From: Paenibacillus ehimensis NBRC 15659
Lineage (GTDB): Bacteria > Bacillota > Bacilli > Paenibacillales > NBRC-103111
Assembly (NCBI RefSeq): GCF_004000785.1
Contig: NZ_BILX01000003.1
Location: forward strand, 1-64,000
Direction: 5' to 3'
DNA: 64,000 bases
Shown piece by piece: positions 14,277 through 24,500 of this stretch. How positions within the stretch are numbered: position 1 is the first letter of the stretch; every line of letters starts with the position of its first letter. The notes under the pieces were generated by a model that had not been told where the DNA came from, ran no database searches, and saw only the letters and a program-made list of their open reading frames with translations. The position numbers and the translations under genes are program-made.

Positions 14277-17200
14277 TCAATGGCTCGGAACGGTCAGTAT
14301 ATCGATGATGTCGCCGATCGTACCGCACGCCGCAATATCGGACGGATTGACGGACGGTCCGAACTTCGTTTGCAGCCGCTGCAGCAGTTGCAGCATTAAG
14401 ATGGAACTCATACCGTATTGGGATAACGGAGCCTGCAACTTGAGCTCATCCGGTTGTACTCCCAGCAAGTCGGCAATGATATGCAGCACCTCATGCTCAG
14501 AATACTCGGCATGCTCAGGCTCGAACCCGGATTGAGCGGAACCGTTTACTGCCGGTTCATTTTCGGGCTGTCCTGCTCCTCTCTTCTCCCCGCTCGCCAA
14601 ACTGGCGGTATCGGCGGAATAGGATTGGCGCCGATTTCCGATCCAACAGCTCTCCTTGCAGAACGGGTAAGTCGGAAGACTTATTCGCTGCGGTCTTGAT
14701 TCACCGTAAATCACCTCCCAATCCACATCGAGTCCTTTCACCCACAGCTCCAGCAATTTATTGTACTTGCGCCGTTTGATCCATTGCTCTACCGCTTCCA
14801 TCAATTCTTCATCCGCTTTAAATAGGGCTATCATTCCTTTGTTTTGCTGCACGAGGCCTTCATGCGCCTCTGCTGCTTCCGAGCCGTGCTCCAAATAAAT
14901 CTCCAGCTTATTGGCCAGCTCTCCGATGGAAGAGGCGATGAAGCCCGCACGCGCCTCCATCGCTTCCCGTCCTGTCTGAAGCGTGTAGGCGATCCTGGCC
15001 AATTGTTCGTCCGTATAATCGCGCTTGCGGAGCTCATTCAACAATTGTCTTGCCTGTTCTTGCAAGCGCTCTTTCGTTTTGGCCGACAGCACAATAACCG
15101 CTGGGTTTTGCGGCGACACTACGAACGTATCCGATGGTTGGGCAGCGTCCCGCGGAATATATTCCTCCAATATGACATGCGCGTTGGATCCGCCAAATCC
15201 GAAGGAGCTGACTCCCGCCCTTCTGGGCATATCGTAGCCGTCCCGATTTTTAAGAGCGGTCCATTCACGTGTTTCCCGGACGATGTAGAACGGGCTGCCT
15301 TCGAGCTGGATATAAGGATTGAGCTTGTCGGCATGCAGACTTTTTACGAGCTTCCTGTGCTTCATCTGCAGAAGTACTTTGATAACTCCGGCAATGCCGG
15401 CGGCCATTTCCAAATGACCGATATTCGTCTTTACCGAGCCGATGCCGCAATAGGCAGGCCCCGTCTGCGCGGCGCTGTTCAGGGAACCGAACTGCTGAAG
15501 CTGCCGGAATGCCGATTTAAGCGCGTTGATCTCGATCGGATCGCCAAGCGGCGTGCCGGTGCCGTGTGCTTCGATGAAACTGACCGTCGCCGGATCGATA
15601 TTGGCTTTGGCATACGCGGTTTTTAGCAGGGCCGTCTGCGCCTTTGGATTCGGGGCGGTGAGCGAGCTTGCTTTGCCTCCGTGGTTTACGCCGGTGCCGC
15701 GGATGATGCCGTAAATATGATCCCCGGCAAGCTCGGCATCCTTAAGCTTCTTCAGGACGATCATGCCGACTCCTTCGCCGCGCGCGTAACCGTCCGCTTG
15801 TTCCGAAAATGCCTTGCATCTGCCGTCCTTGCTCAGCATGCCTGCTTTATTCAAGCTGATATGCGCTTCGAGCGATAAAATGGTGTTCACGCCACCTGCC
15901 ACCGCCGTATCGCAATCGCCGGAACGGATCGCCGCGACAGCTCGGTGAATTGCGACAAGCGAGCTTGAACAAGAAGTTTCAATCGGTTCGCTGGGCCCGT
16001 GCACATTCAAGAAATGGCTCATTCGGTTCGGGCCGACCGACGGCACGGTTGCCGTAATCGAATAGGCTTCAAGCGCTTCATTAGATTGGGCCATCAGTAC
16101 GTTATAACCGCTGCTGCCGGTGCCAATGAACAACCCCATATCGGTGCCGGACAGGCTTGAAGCCGAGTAACCCGCATCCTCGATCGCTTTCCATATATAC
16201 ATCATCAGCAAACGCTGCTGCGGGTCCATAAGATCGGCTTCCCGCGGCGATATGCCGAAAAACAGCGGATCGAACTTGTCGATGTCGGTTATAAATCCGC
16301 CCCATTTGACGTTTGTTTTCCGCCGCTCCTGATGCGGATCCCCGTAATGCGCCTCCCAATCCCAACGGTCCTTGGGCACTTCGGACATGCAGTCTTTGCC
16401 GCCGACAAGATTATCCCAGAACTGATCCACATCCTCCGCCATCGGGAATCTGGCACTCATGCCGATAATCGCGATAGGTTCATTTTGTGCCGGAGCGTAA
16501 TCGGATAGAGGAACGGCTGCCTGTGCCGCCGAATGCGAGCCAACGTTTGGCCGGTCGGAAGGAGGTCGGTTGAACGCGTTCAGCGGCCTCGCTGCGGGTG
16601 CCGTTGCCAATGCTGTTGCCGGAACCGCCAATACATCGCTCAGCTTATTTGGATACTCTTGCACGAGGTACTCGGCAAGCTGGAGAACGGTAGTTCGCTC
16701 GAAAAACAATGCCGGCGTAAGCTCCAGCCCGTATGCCCGATTCATTTGGTTCGCCAGTTCCGTAAACAGGATGGAATCGAAACCGTACTCACTCAGCTCG
16801 ACAGCCGCATCGATTTCCGACGGTTTGACCTTCAGCATTTTGGCCGCCATCTGCGTTACGGACGACCGGATTTTTTCCGCCAACCTGTCAGTATCGGTTT
16901 CGCCAGCTTGACAAACAGCCGCACGTTCCGACCCCGGCTCGTTGTCGCCGGGTGTTGATTCTCCTGCCCCGGAATGTGTAAGATCGTCGGGGACCCAATA
17001 GCTGTTCCGGGCAAAAGGATACGTCGGGGCGTGCAGCAGCTTTGGCTTGACATCCCCATACAAGCTGTTCCAGTCTACAGACATTCCCTCCTCCCATAAT
17101 TGCGCAATACGTTCAAGATCCCCAGCGCTGGCCAGATCGCGAATCAACGCTTCCGCATCATGCCGATCCGTGCCCGAATGAATAGCCGTTAACGGGACGG

Positions 17201-20200
17201 AAGCGTTGCCGGAAGCCCTCTTCCGCCCGGTTTCCAAATAAAGCTTGAGCTGCTCGACCAGATCACGAACGTCCGCAGCTATAAAAGCGGCTCTGCAGGT
17301 CATGGCGTTCCGCCCGGTTTGGAACGTGTAAGCGATATCGGCTAGCCGGAGTTCCTGATGGGGATTGGACAAATATTGCATGAGCTTGAGTATATACTGC
17401 CTAAGCCTCTCATCATTTTTAGCCGACAATGGAACGATCCCCGCTATCGCGCTGAATAATGATTCCGGCTCAGGCTGCGCCGGCGGAACATATTCTTCCA
17501 TGACGAGATGGGCGTTGCTGCCGTTTGCGCCAAAGGAGCTGATGCCCGCGCGGAGCGGAATCTCCCACTTTTGCCCGTTTGCAAGCATAACTTTTCTTCT
17601 CCAGGCTTTATTGCCGCGCTCTACATAAAAGGAAGTGGACTCAAAAGGAATAAACGGGTTGAGCTCTTCCGCATGCAAGGAAGGAAATATTTCTTTGTGC
17701 CTGAATTGCAGCAGCAATTTGGTCAAGCCGGCTATGCCCGCCGCCGCCTCCAAATGCCCGATGCTGGACTTGACGGAGCCGATGGCGCACGTTTGCTTAT
17801 CGGCGCCTGCCGCTCCATAAACGCGCTCAAGCCCCTGCAGCTCAATCGGATCGCCTAAAGACGTGCCGGTTCCATGCGCTTCAATATAGCCAATGGTTCT
17901 GGGATCGATATGGGCTGCGGCCAATGCACTTGCAATAACTTCAGACTGGGTGACAGGATCGGGAACCGTAGCTCCGGAAGTTCGCCCGGTATGGTTCAGA
18001 GCCGAACCTTTGATCACGGCATAAATCGGGTATCCATGTTTTTCCGCTTCGGCCACCGTCGTTATAAGGACCGCTCCTACCCCTTCGCCCGGCACATAGC
18101 CATCGCCGCCCTTCCCGAAGCTGCGGCACTTCCCTTCCGTCGATAGGAACTTTGCTTGTTTAAGGAACACATATTTATGGGGATGCGTCACCAGGTTGAC
18201 TCCCCCGGCAATGGCATAACGGCACTCCCCCCGCCTGATGCTTTCGCAAGCCAGATGAATGGCCGTCAACGACGACGAGCACATGCTGTCTACTGCCATG
18301 GACGGGCCGTGAAAATTCAAATGGTAAGACACCATATTCGGAATGGACGCCGCATTGACGCCGAACGCTGCAGGCGCGCCGCGCTGCGACAGCTCTGCGC
18401 TGAAGAGCTCGTAGTGGCTCCAGAACACCCCTGCAAATACGCCCACGCTCCTCCTGCCTGACGGCGCATCGTCATGGCGATTCCGGTCAATGAGGAAACC
18501 GGCGTCTTCACATGCTTCCCATGCGGTCTGTAAAAATAATCTCGACTGCGGGTCCATCATCTCCGCTTGATAAGGCGAAATATGAAAAAACAAAGGATCA
18601 AAGTCGTCAATCCGGTTCAAAAATCCGCCGTACTTGTAGTAATCGTCGATGTTATAGGGCAGGCGTTGATTTTGCCACCTTTCCTTGGGAATGCCCGCGA
18701 TACAATCTTTGCCCTCCTTCAGATTGCGATAAAACTCGTCCAGATTATCGGCTTTGGGATAGCGACCCGCAACGCCAATGACGGCGATATCTTCTCCATC
18801 CGGCTCCTGATGAAGCATATTCTCTCGGCTTGACTCCTTAGAAACCGATACCGCCTGCTCCCCCGTTTCATTGGCATCCGGTTCCTCAAGCAACAAGTTT
18901 GCCCGCAAATGTTCGCGGATGAGATTGTCTTCCCCGTAAAGTACGGTCAATTGCGGCTTATCTTGAGACAGGATGCGATCAAGCAGCTGCATCCCTTCTT
19001 CTGTGGGCAGCAGAGTCAATCCCGAAGAAACATACATCGCCCGCCGCAGCTTTTCATCGATCCGCATGCCGCCTTCCGCCCACAGCGGCCAGTTTATCGT
19101 ATAAGTTCGCCCCGAACGGCGGCCCTTATTTACATTCTCGTTGCGCTGCAGCACCATGCGGTCCATGCAGGCGTTTGCTCCCGCGTAGTCGGATTGCCCC
19201 CGATTGCCGAGCACGGCCGATACGGAGGAGAAAGCGACAAAAAAGCCCAGCTCTTCGCTTTGCAGGGCCTGATCCAAATTCCACATCCCCTGGATTTTGG
19301 GCAGCAGCACGTCGTTCAAATCAGAGGCTAATTTGTGTGCGATCAGTTGATCGTTGACGGTGCCTGCACAGTGAAATACCCCTTCAATCCGGCCCCACTG
19401 CGCTCTGAGGAAGTTTATGGCCTGCTCAAGCTCGCCAAATTTTGTAATATCCGCTTGCACATAGACGGCTTCCGATCCTTTTTCGCGAATCCGTTCAAGC
19501 TTTTGCTCGATAGCCGCATCGTAGCCGGATCTGCCGATCAAGGCAAGCTTGGCCTTCGTTTGTCCGGCAATATGGTGCGCAAGCCTATACCCTAGCCCCC
19601 CCGTTCCGCCCGTAATGATGTACACGCCGCCCGGTTGATACGGCGACTGGTACGGTGTCTGGCGAGGCAACGCTGAAAACGCCGTTTCCTTCAGCCGGCG
19701 AACGCAGCGCTGCAATAGGTCTCCTCTATACCAAATACTGGCCGTGCCTGCTGAACGTGACAAGGCTTCGCGCTCGATCACCCCGGCTGCCTGCTCGCAC
19801 GCAGCCGGACCGGACAAGTCCAATTTGATGATCTGGGCGCATAGTTTGGGATATTCCAGAACCGCAGTTCTCAGCAGGCCCTCAAGCCCGAAGACATCCC
19901 CCTCCCGCTCGTCGGCGTCCGCGACGATTTGCAGCAGCAGCCCTTCGTGATGCAAATGAAGCTGTTGTTGAACCAGGGTGAACATGGCTGCGAATTTTTG
20001 CCGGTACTCCGCCGTCGCATCCGGCATGCCGGATGGAAGCGCAACGACGTGACTGACGCCCGGGAGCTGCTCGATTCGGGATTTCCAACCCGCGGATTCG
20101 TTGTATAGCACCACGATACGAGGAAGGTTCACCGATCCTTTCGCTAGACATCGCTCATTCGGTTCGGCCTGCACCCATACCGGCTCATAGATAAGCGGAC

Positions 20201-21509
20201 GCACTTGCTTCGGGACATGGGGTTGATTTTCCGTTCCCTTTACAGGAGGAGCCTCGCTGCGAACAGGACATGGATCGGATGAACTCGGGGCGGCGGCGTC
20301 CCGAAAAGCATGCTCCCAGTTCGTCCGCAAATATTGTGTCAACTTCTCAACCGTTGAATACTCGAACAGCAGCGTCGGATATAGAGACGCCCGTACTTTT
20401 CGCTCCAGCAGCTTCACGAATTCCAACAGCTGGATCGAATCCAGTCCGAGCTCATAAAAACCGGCTTGATGGTCGATCCGTTCGGCGGATGTGTTCAGCA
20501 CGCTAGCGATTTCCCGCTTAAGAAACGCTGCGATCGCGGCTTCGACATCATCGTCGTCGGCGTTTTCCGGTCTCGCCGCCTGGCGGAGCTCCGCCCTGGC
20601 TGCATTCGGACCGGGCTGCGGCGCGGCTTCGATCAGGCCGGTAATCAGCTGCGGCCGGCGGATGCGCTTCGCTTTCAAATTGCTGAATTCGGCCAGCACT
20701 TTCCCTTCTTCATTGCAGATGGCAATACTGCGGGAAATCATATCCGCGTCGGTCGACATGTCGCTTTCCGTCTGTTCTGTATACGTGTAAATTTGGGCCG
20801 GCAGCTTGTCGTAAACGACAAATCTTTCAATTGTAAACGGGATATAGGGGGTATCCACCGCCACCTCCTGAGACGCATTCCGAGCCATCCTGAAAGACGT
20901 TCCGGCGAAGGTAGACCCGTCAAGCAGCGCAGCGTGAGCATAAAATTTATCGAGATGCCGCTCCGCCAGGCTGCTTAATTGCAGCTCCATCCATTCATGC
21001 CGCCCTTGCCGGTAAACGGTTCCGAGCGTCTTCATAAACGCAAAGTGCTCAATGTCGGCTTTACGGGCAAAAGCGTATACCTCATCCATATCCCACCGCT
21101 TGTCCGCCTGCCGGTTTAAAGCCGGAATGCCGGGCCGCCGCTCCGCTTCCGTTCCGTACAGCATATAGAGCTGACATTCCATATTAACTACAACCGCTGC
21201 ATCCGTATCCGCGTTTTTATCGGACAGCACTTTGCGGCTTGAGACTGTAATCTCCGTGTAGTCTTCAAACTGCGTGAACGCTGCATAAATATCGATGTCG
21301 AACTGTTCGGAAGTGACGATAGGCTGCTTGAAGACGACGTTTCTCAGTTCGATGGCCTGCGTTCGCAGCGAGCTGGCGCTGAGCCTGTACACCATATCCA
21401 GCAGGACGACGCCCGGAAGTGTGCAGATGCCGTGGACACGATGGTGTTGCACGAAATAGTCGCTGTGGCGTAGCCGCTGTACAAAAGTGTCTGTTGTCGG
21501 CAGCTTCAT
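14277..21509 (-). CDS. Trans-AT PKS E: DH-ACP-KR, KS-ACP, KS-ACP (last protein, no thioesterase)
   Basis: This 2410-residue protein ends the assembly line. DH (1-285; His23 in HRVHGICTLP, Asp197 in LLDGS) completes the module whose KS ends protein D. Then come ACP (Ser358 in GLDSIQ) and KR (440-840; Tyr775 in QSDYAGAN, B-type Asp in AGTVND), an ACP-before-KR order. KS (C1077 in SMCSSS, His in EAHGTG and SIGH) is followed directly by ACP (Ser1579), then KS (C1847 in TSCSSS, both His present) and a last ACP (Ser2369 in GMSSI, with Ser where Asp is usual). Neither of the last two modules has KR, DH or ER, so both should leave beta-keto groups. No thioesterase, reductase or condensation domain follows. 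ATG 21509 has AAGGAG upstream, 19 bases after protein D. Confidence 0.92.
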   Translation of the reverse strand: MKLPTTDTFVQRLRHSDYFVQHHRVHGICTLPGVVLLDMVYRLSASSLRTQAIELRNVVFKQPIVTSEQFDIDIYAAFTQFEDYTEITVSSRKVLSDKNADTDAAVVVNMECQLYMLYGTEAERRPGIPALNRQADKRWDMDEVYAFARKADIEHFAFMKTLGTVYRQGRHEWMELQLSSLAERHLDKFYAHAALLDGSTFAGTSFRMARNASQEVAVDTPYIPFTIERFVVYDKLPAQIYTYTEQTESDMSTDADMISRSIAICNEEGKVLAEFSNLKAKRIRRPQLITGLIEAAPQPGPNAARAELRQAARPENADDDDVEAAIAAFLKREIASVLNTSAERIDHQAGFYELGLDSIQLLEFVKLLERKVRASLYPTLLFEYSTVEKLTQYLRTNWEHAFRDAAAPSSSDPCPVRSEAPPVKGTENQPHVPKQVRPLIYEPVWVQAEPNERCLAKGSVNLPRIVVLYNESAGWKSRIEQLPGVSHVVALPSGMPDATAEYRQKFAAMFTLVQQQLHLHHEGLLLQIVADADEREGDVFGLEGLLRTAVLEYPKLCAQIIKLDLSGPAACEQAAGVIEREALSRSAGTASIWYRGDLLQRCVRRLKETAFSALPRQTPYQSPYQPGGVYIITGGTGGLGYRLAHHIAGQTKAKLALIGRSGYDAAIEQKLERIREKGSEAVYVQADITKFGELEQAINFLRAQWGRIEGVFHCAGTVNDQLIAHKLASDLNDVLLPKIQGMWNLDQALQSEELGFFVAFSSVSAVLGNRGQSDYAGANACMDRMVLQRNENVNKGRRSGRTYTINWPLWAEGGMRIDEKLRRAMYVSSGLTLLPTEEGMQLLDRILSQDKPQLTVLYGEDNLIREHLRANLLLEEPDANETGEQAVSVSKESSRENMLHQEPDGEDIAVIGVAGRYPKADNLDEFYRNLKEGKDCIAGIPKERWQNQRLPYNIDDYYKYGGFLNRIDDFDPLFFHISPYQAEMMDPQSRLFLQTAWEACEDAGFLIDRNRHDDAPSGRRSVGVFAGVFWSHYELFSAELSQRGAPAAFGVNAASIPNMVSYHLNFHGPSMAVDSMCSSSLTAIHLACESIRRGECRYAIAGGVNLVTHPHKYVFLKQAKFLSTEGKCRSFGKGGDGYVPGEGVGAVLITTVAEAEKHGYPIYAVIKGSALNHTGRTSGATVPDPVTQSEVIASALAAAHIDPRTIGYIEAHGTGTSLGDPIELQGLERVYGAAGADKQTCAIGSVKSSIGHLEAAAGIAGLTKLLLQFRHKEIFPSLHAEELNPFIPFESTSFYVERGNKAWRRKVMLANGQKWEIPLRAGISSFGANGSNAHLVMEEYVPPAQPEPESLFSAIAGIVPLSAKNDERLRQYILKLMQYLSNPHQELRLADIAYTFQTGRNAMTCRAAFIAADVRDLVEQLKLYLETGRKRASGNASVPLTAIHSGTDRHDAEALIRDLASAGDLERIAQLWEEGMSVDWNSLYGDVKPKLLHAPTYPFARNSYWVPDDLTHSGAGESTPGDNEPGSERAAVCQAGETDTDRLAEKIRSSVTQMAAKMLKVKPSEIDAAVELSEYGFDSILFTELANQMNRAYGLELTPALFFERTTVLQLAEYLVQEYPNKLSDVLAVPATALATAPAARPLNAFNRPPSDRPNVGSHSAAQAAVPLSDYAPAQNEPIAIIGMSARFPMAEDVDQFWDNLVGGKDCMSEVPKDRWDWEAHYGDPHQERRKTNVKWGGFITDIDKFDPLFFGISPREADLMDPQQRLLMMYIWKAIEDAGYSASSLSGTDMGLFIGTGSSGYNVLMAQSNEALEAYSITATVPSVGPNRMSHFLNVHGPSEPIETSCSSSLVAIHRAVAAIRSGDCDTAVAGGVNTILSLEAHISLNKAGMLSKDGRCKAFSEQADGYARGEGVGMIVLKKLKDAELAGDHIYGIIRGTGVNHGGKASSLTAPNPKAQTALLKTAYAKANIDPATVSFIEAHGTGTPLGDPIEINALKSAFRQLQQFGSLNSAAQTGPAYCGIGSVKTNIGHLEMAAGIAGVIKVLLQMKHRKLVKSLHADKLNPYIQLEGSPFYIVRETREWTALKNRDGYDMPRRAGVSSFGFGGSNAHVILEEYIPRDAAQPSDTFVVSPQNPAVIVLSAKTKERLQEQARQLLNELRKRDYTDEQLARIAYTLQTGREAMEARAGFIASSIGELANKLEIYLEHGSEAAEAHEGLVQQNKGMIALFKADEELMEAVEQWIKRRKYNKLLELWVKGLDVDWEVIYGESRPQRISLPTYPFCKESCWIGNRRQSYSADTASLASGEKRGAGQPENEPAVNGSAQSGFEPEHAEYSEHEVLHIIADLLGVQPDELKLQAPLSQYGMSSILMLQLLQRLQTKFGPSVNPSDIAACGTIGDIIDILTVPSH

Positions 21510-21528
21510 GCTCTAGCCCTCTCCTTTC

Positions 21529-24500
21529 TCAAAGCTTGATGTAGTCAAAAAAGCCGGCCGCCGATTCCCGAGCCTGTTCCGCCTGTTCAGATTCCTCGAA
21601 CCGCTCACGGTCGTGCGGGAACCGACATTGCGCCGCCGGATCAGGCCAATGTCTCGTCCGGTTGAATTGGACTTCCGGACATGTCAATGGATGCGGAACC
21701 ATGTGCGAGACGGGTATCCCCTCATTACTGACGATGAGATGCGCATTGTTGCCTCCAAGGCCGAAAGCGCTGATTCCTGCGCGCAAAACGCCGTCCCCGT
21801 CGCCCCACGGCTGATGCGTCTGCACGATATAGAAAGGAGAATCGTCGAACCGAAAACGCGGATTGGGTCGGCCGCAGTGCAGTGTGGGCGGCAGTTCCCG
21901 ATGGACGAGCGACAGCAGCACTTTAATGAAGCTGGCCATTCCCGCAGCGCTAAGCAGATGCCCGATATTGCTCTTGACGCTGCCGACGCCGCAAAACTGC
22001 CTGACATCCGTATATTTGGCGAAAACGCCGGTTAGTGCCTTCAGTTCGAGCGGATCGCCGATCAAAGTCCCTGTTCCGTGCGTCTCGATGTAGCTTATGG
22101 TTCCCGGATGAATACCCGCGTCTTGAATCGCTTTCTCCAGCAGCTCCTTCTGCGCTTCCGGATTCGGCGTCGTAATGCCCATCGTATGCCCGTCGTTATT
22201 GACGGCGCTGCCGTCAATAACGGCGTATATGCGGTCGTTGTCCGCAATCGCCCTGGTCAGAGGCTTCAGCAGGACGACCCCGCACCCTTCTCCGAGTCCG
22301 ATGCCGTCTGCGTCCGCGCTGAACGTTTTGCAGCGCCCATCCGGCGACAATACGCCGGCGGCGCCCAGTACCTCGAAAGGCGCCTCATCCAGCAAGATGT
22401 CGACTCCCCCGGCGAAGGCCAGAGCGCATTCGCCGTTTTGGATACTTTTAACCGCCAGGTGAATAGCTGTCAGCGAGCTGGAGCATGCGGTATCAAGGAC
22501 CATGTTGGGTCCCTTCAAGTTATAAACATGGGACAGGTGAGCCGCGATGAAGTTTTGTCCGATGCCGACTACCGTTTCTTTGCCGTACGTATCCAATTTG
22601 GAAGAAAAGTTGCCTGTTCTGGCTCCCACAAACACACCCGTCTGCGTGTTCCACAGCTCCTTCTTCCCATATCCGGCATCCGTTGCCGCTTCTACACTCA
22701 CTTCAAGCAGCTGGCGCTGCAGCGGGTCCAACTGCATGGCCAGCGCCTCGCTTATACCGAAATAGGCCGGATCGAATTGCTCGATATCGTCAAGGAACGC
22801 CCCCAATCTATCGGCGTTATTGGCTCGTCCTGCTCCGGCCGTCAAGCTCCGTCTGGAAGCCGGCATTTGTTTAATACTGTCCTTCCCTTGCTTCAGGTTA
22901 GACCAAAATTGCCGCGGATTGGCGGCATCCGGGAAATGGCAGCCGATACCGATGACGGCGACTTTATTAGCGGCGTCTCCGGGCGAGCAGCTGGCGAACT
23001 TTCCGGATTGCGGGTGCACCAGTTCATGCTGCGGATGCAGGACCGAAAGCTCGCTGCGGGCTGCCGCCACGAAATGCTCCGATGAAGCAAACAGAGCCGT
23101 CAGCTCTGCCGGATAAGCGCCGACGAAATGATTCGCCAGCTGCCGCAGGGTCGGATGCTCCAGAATAATGGACGGATCGACGGACACGCCCGCCAAATGG
23201 CGATCCATCGAAACAATGACCTGGGCCAGCAGGATGGAATCCATCCCGTATTGCTGGAAAGGCGTATCCGCATCGAGCCTCGAAGCGTCTATTTTCAGCT
23301 CTTGAGCCAATAAGTCATGCAGCCAAGCCAATGTGAGGCCGCGCAGCCGGTCATGGCTCCAGGCCGGGTTTACGCTTGCAGCGGTCGGCCGCTCTTGGGA
23401 GGCGGATGGAGCGCTGTAGCTGCTATTCCGGTTCAACCATCTGTCCGGTTGAGCGGCTTCCCTGTCCAGCACAGCCGGAAGCACAACCGGCCCCATTCCG
23501 CCCAACACAATTCGGTCCAACAGCTGCAGTCCTTCGGCATCGGTAAGGGCGAGCAGTCCTGTTTGCGTATAAGCAGCGCCTACAACCTCGCCAAAGCCGG
23601 TCTCTTTCCAACTGGGCCACTGGATGCTGACGATCGGACAATCGCCTGCCCGGGCTTCCGCAAAATAATCCATGTACGCATTGGCCATAGCGTAATCGCT
23701 TTGCCCGACAGCGAGCGCCGGAATAACGGACGATACGGAAGAAAACAGCGCAAAAAAGCGCAACGGCTCATGAAGGAGCGCATCGTAAAGCACATGAAGT
23801 CCGCGCACCTTGGGGTCCATGACTCTCTGTACAGCTTGTGGGGTCTTGCGGATAAATGCAGGATTTGCTACATCGACCAGGCCGGCGCAGTGAATCACTC
23901 CTCCGACGGGACCGAGTGTGCGGCGAATATGATCCACCGCCTCCCGGGCGTCCTTCTCGCTGGTCAGATCGACCGCCAAAACTTGTACCTGCACGCCTTG
24001 GCTTTCCAGCTCCATGACGGATTTGATTTTCTCGGCCACATCAGATCGCTGTTCCGCATACCGGCCCCATTGTTCCCGAGGAGGAAGCGTCTCCCGCCCG
24101 CTTAGCACCAAGCGCGTAATTCCGTGCTTCTGCACAAAATGCCGGGCGCACAGCAAGCCAAGCCCTCGGGTGCCCCCGGTAATCCAAAGCGCCTGATCGC
24201 GCGGAAACGGACCGGCTACCACGGATGTGCTGCGGATCTCATCCGCTTCGCTTAAATAAGAGCTCCAGCGCTGCCCGTCCCGGTAGCACACTTCCGGGTC
24301 CCTGCTGTCACTCAGGAACTCATCCGCAATTTGGCGGGCCAACCGTGCGGCAGGCGTCCCGAGCTCGACATCCATGTGTCTCGAACGAAGGCGGCTGTAT
24401 TCGCTTTGCAGCATCCGGTACAGCCCGGCGCGCTCCGCCCCTTGAAGTTGAACGGAGGCATTCTTGAACGTTTCCAGACCTCTCGTCACAAACAGCAGTG

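Noticed and set aside
14277-14600. Thioesterase at the end of PKS E
   Set aside because: The sequence ends about 40 residues after the last ACP Ser; no GxSxG hydrolase domain fits.
21529-22600. Last KS of PKS D as a non-elongating KS0
   Set aside because: Cys3248 and the His of ETHGTG and NIGH are present. The usual loss of the HGTG His is not seen, so inactivity cannot be claimed from sequence.
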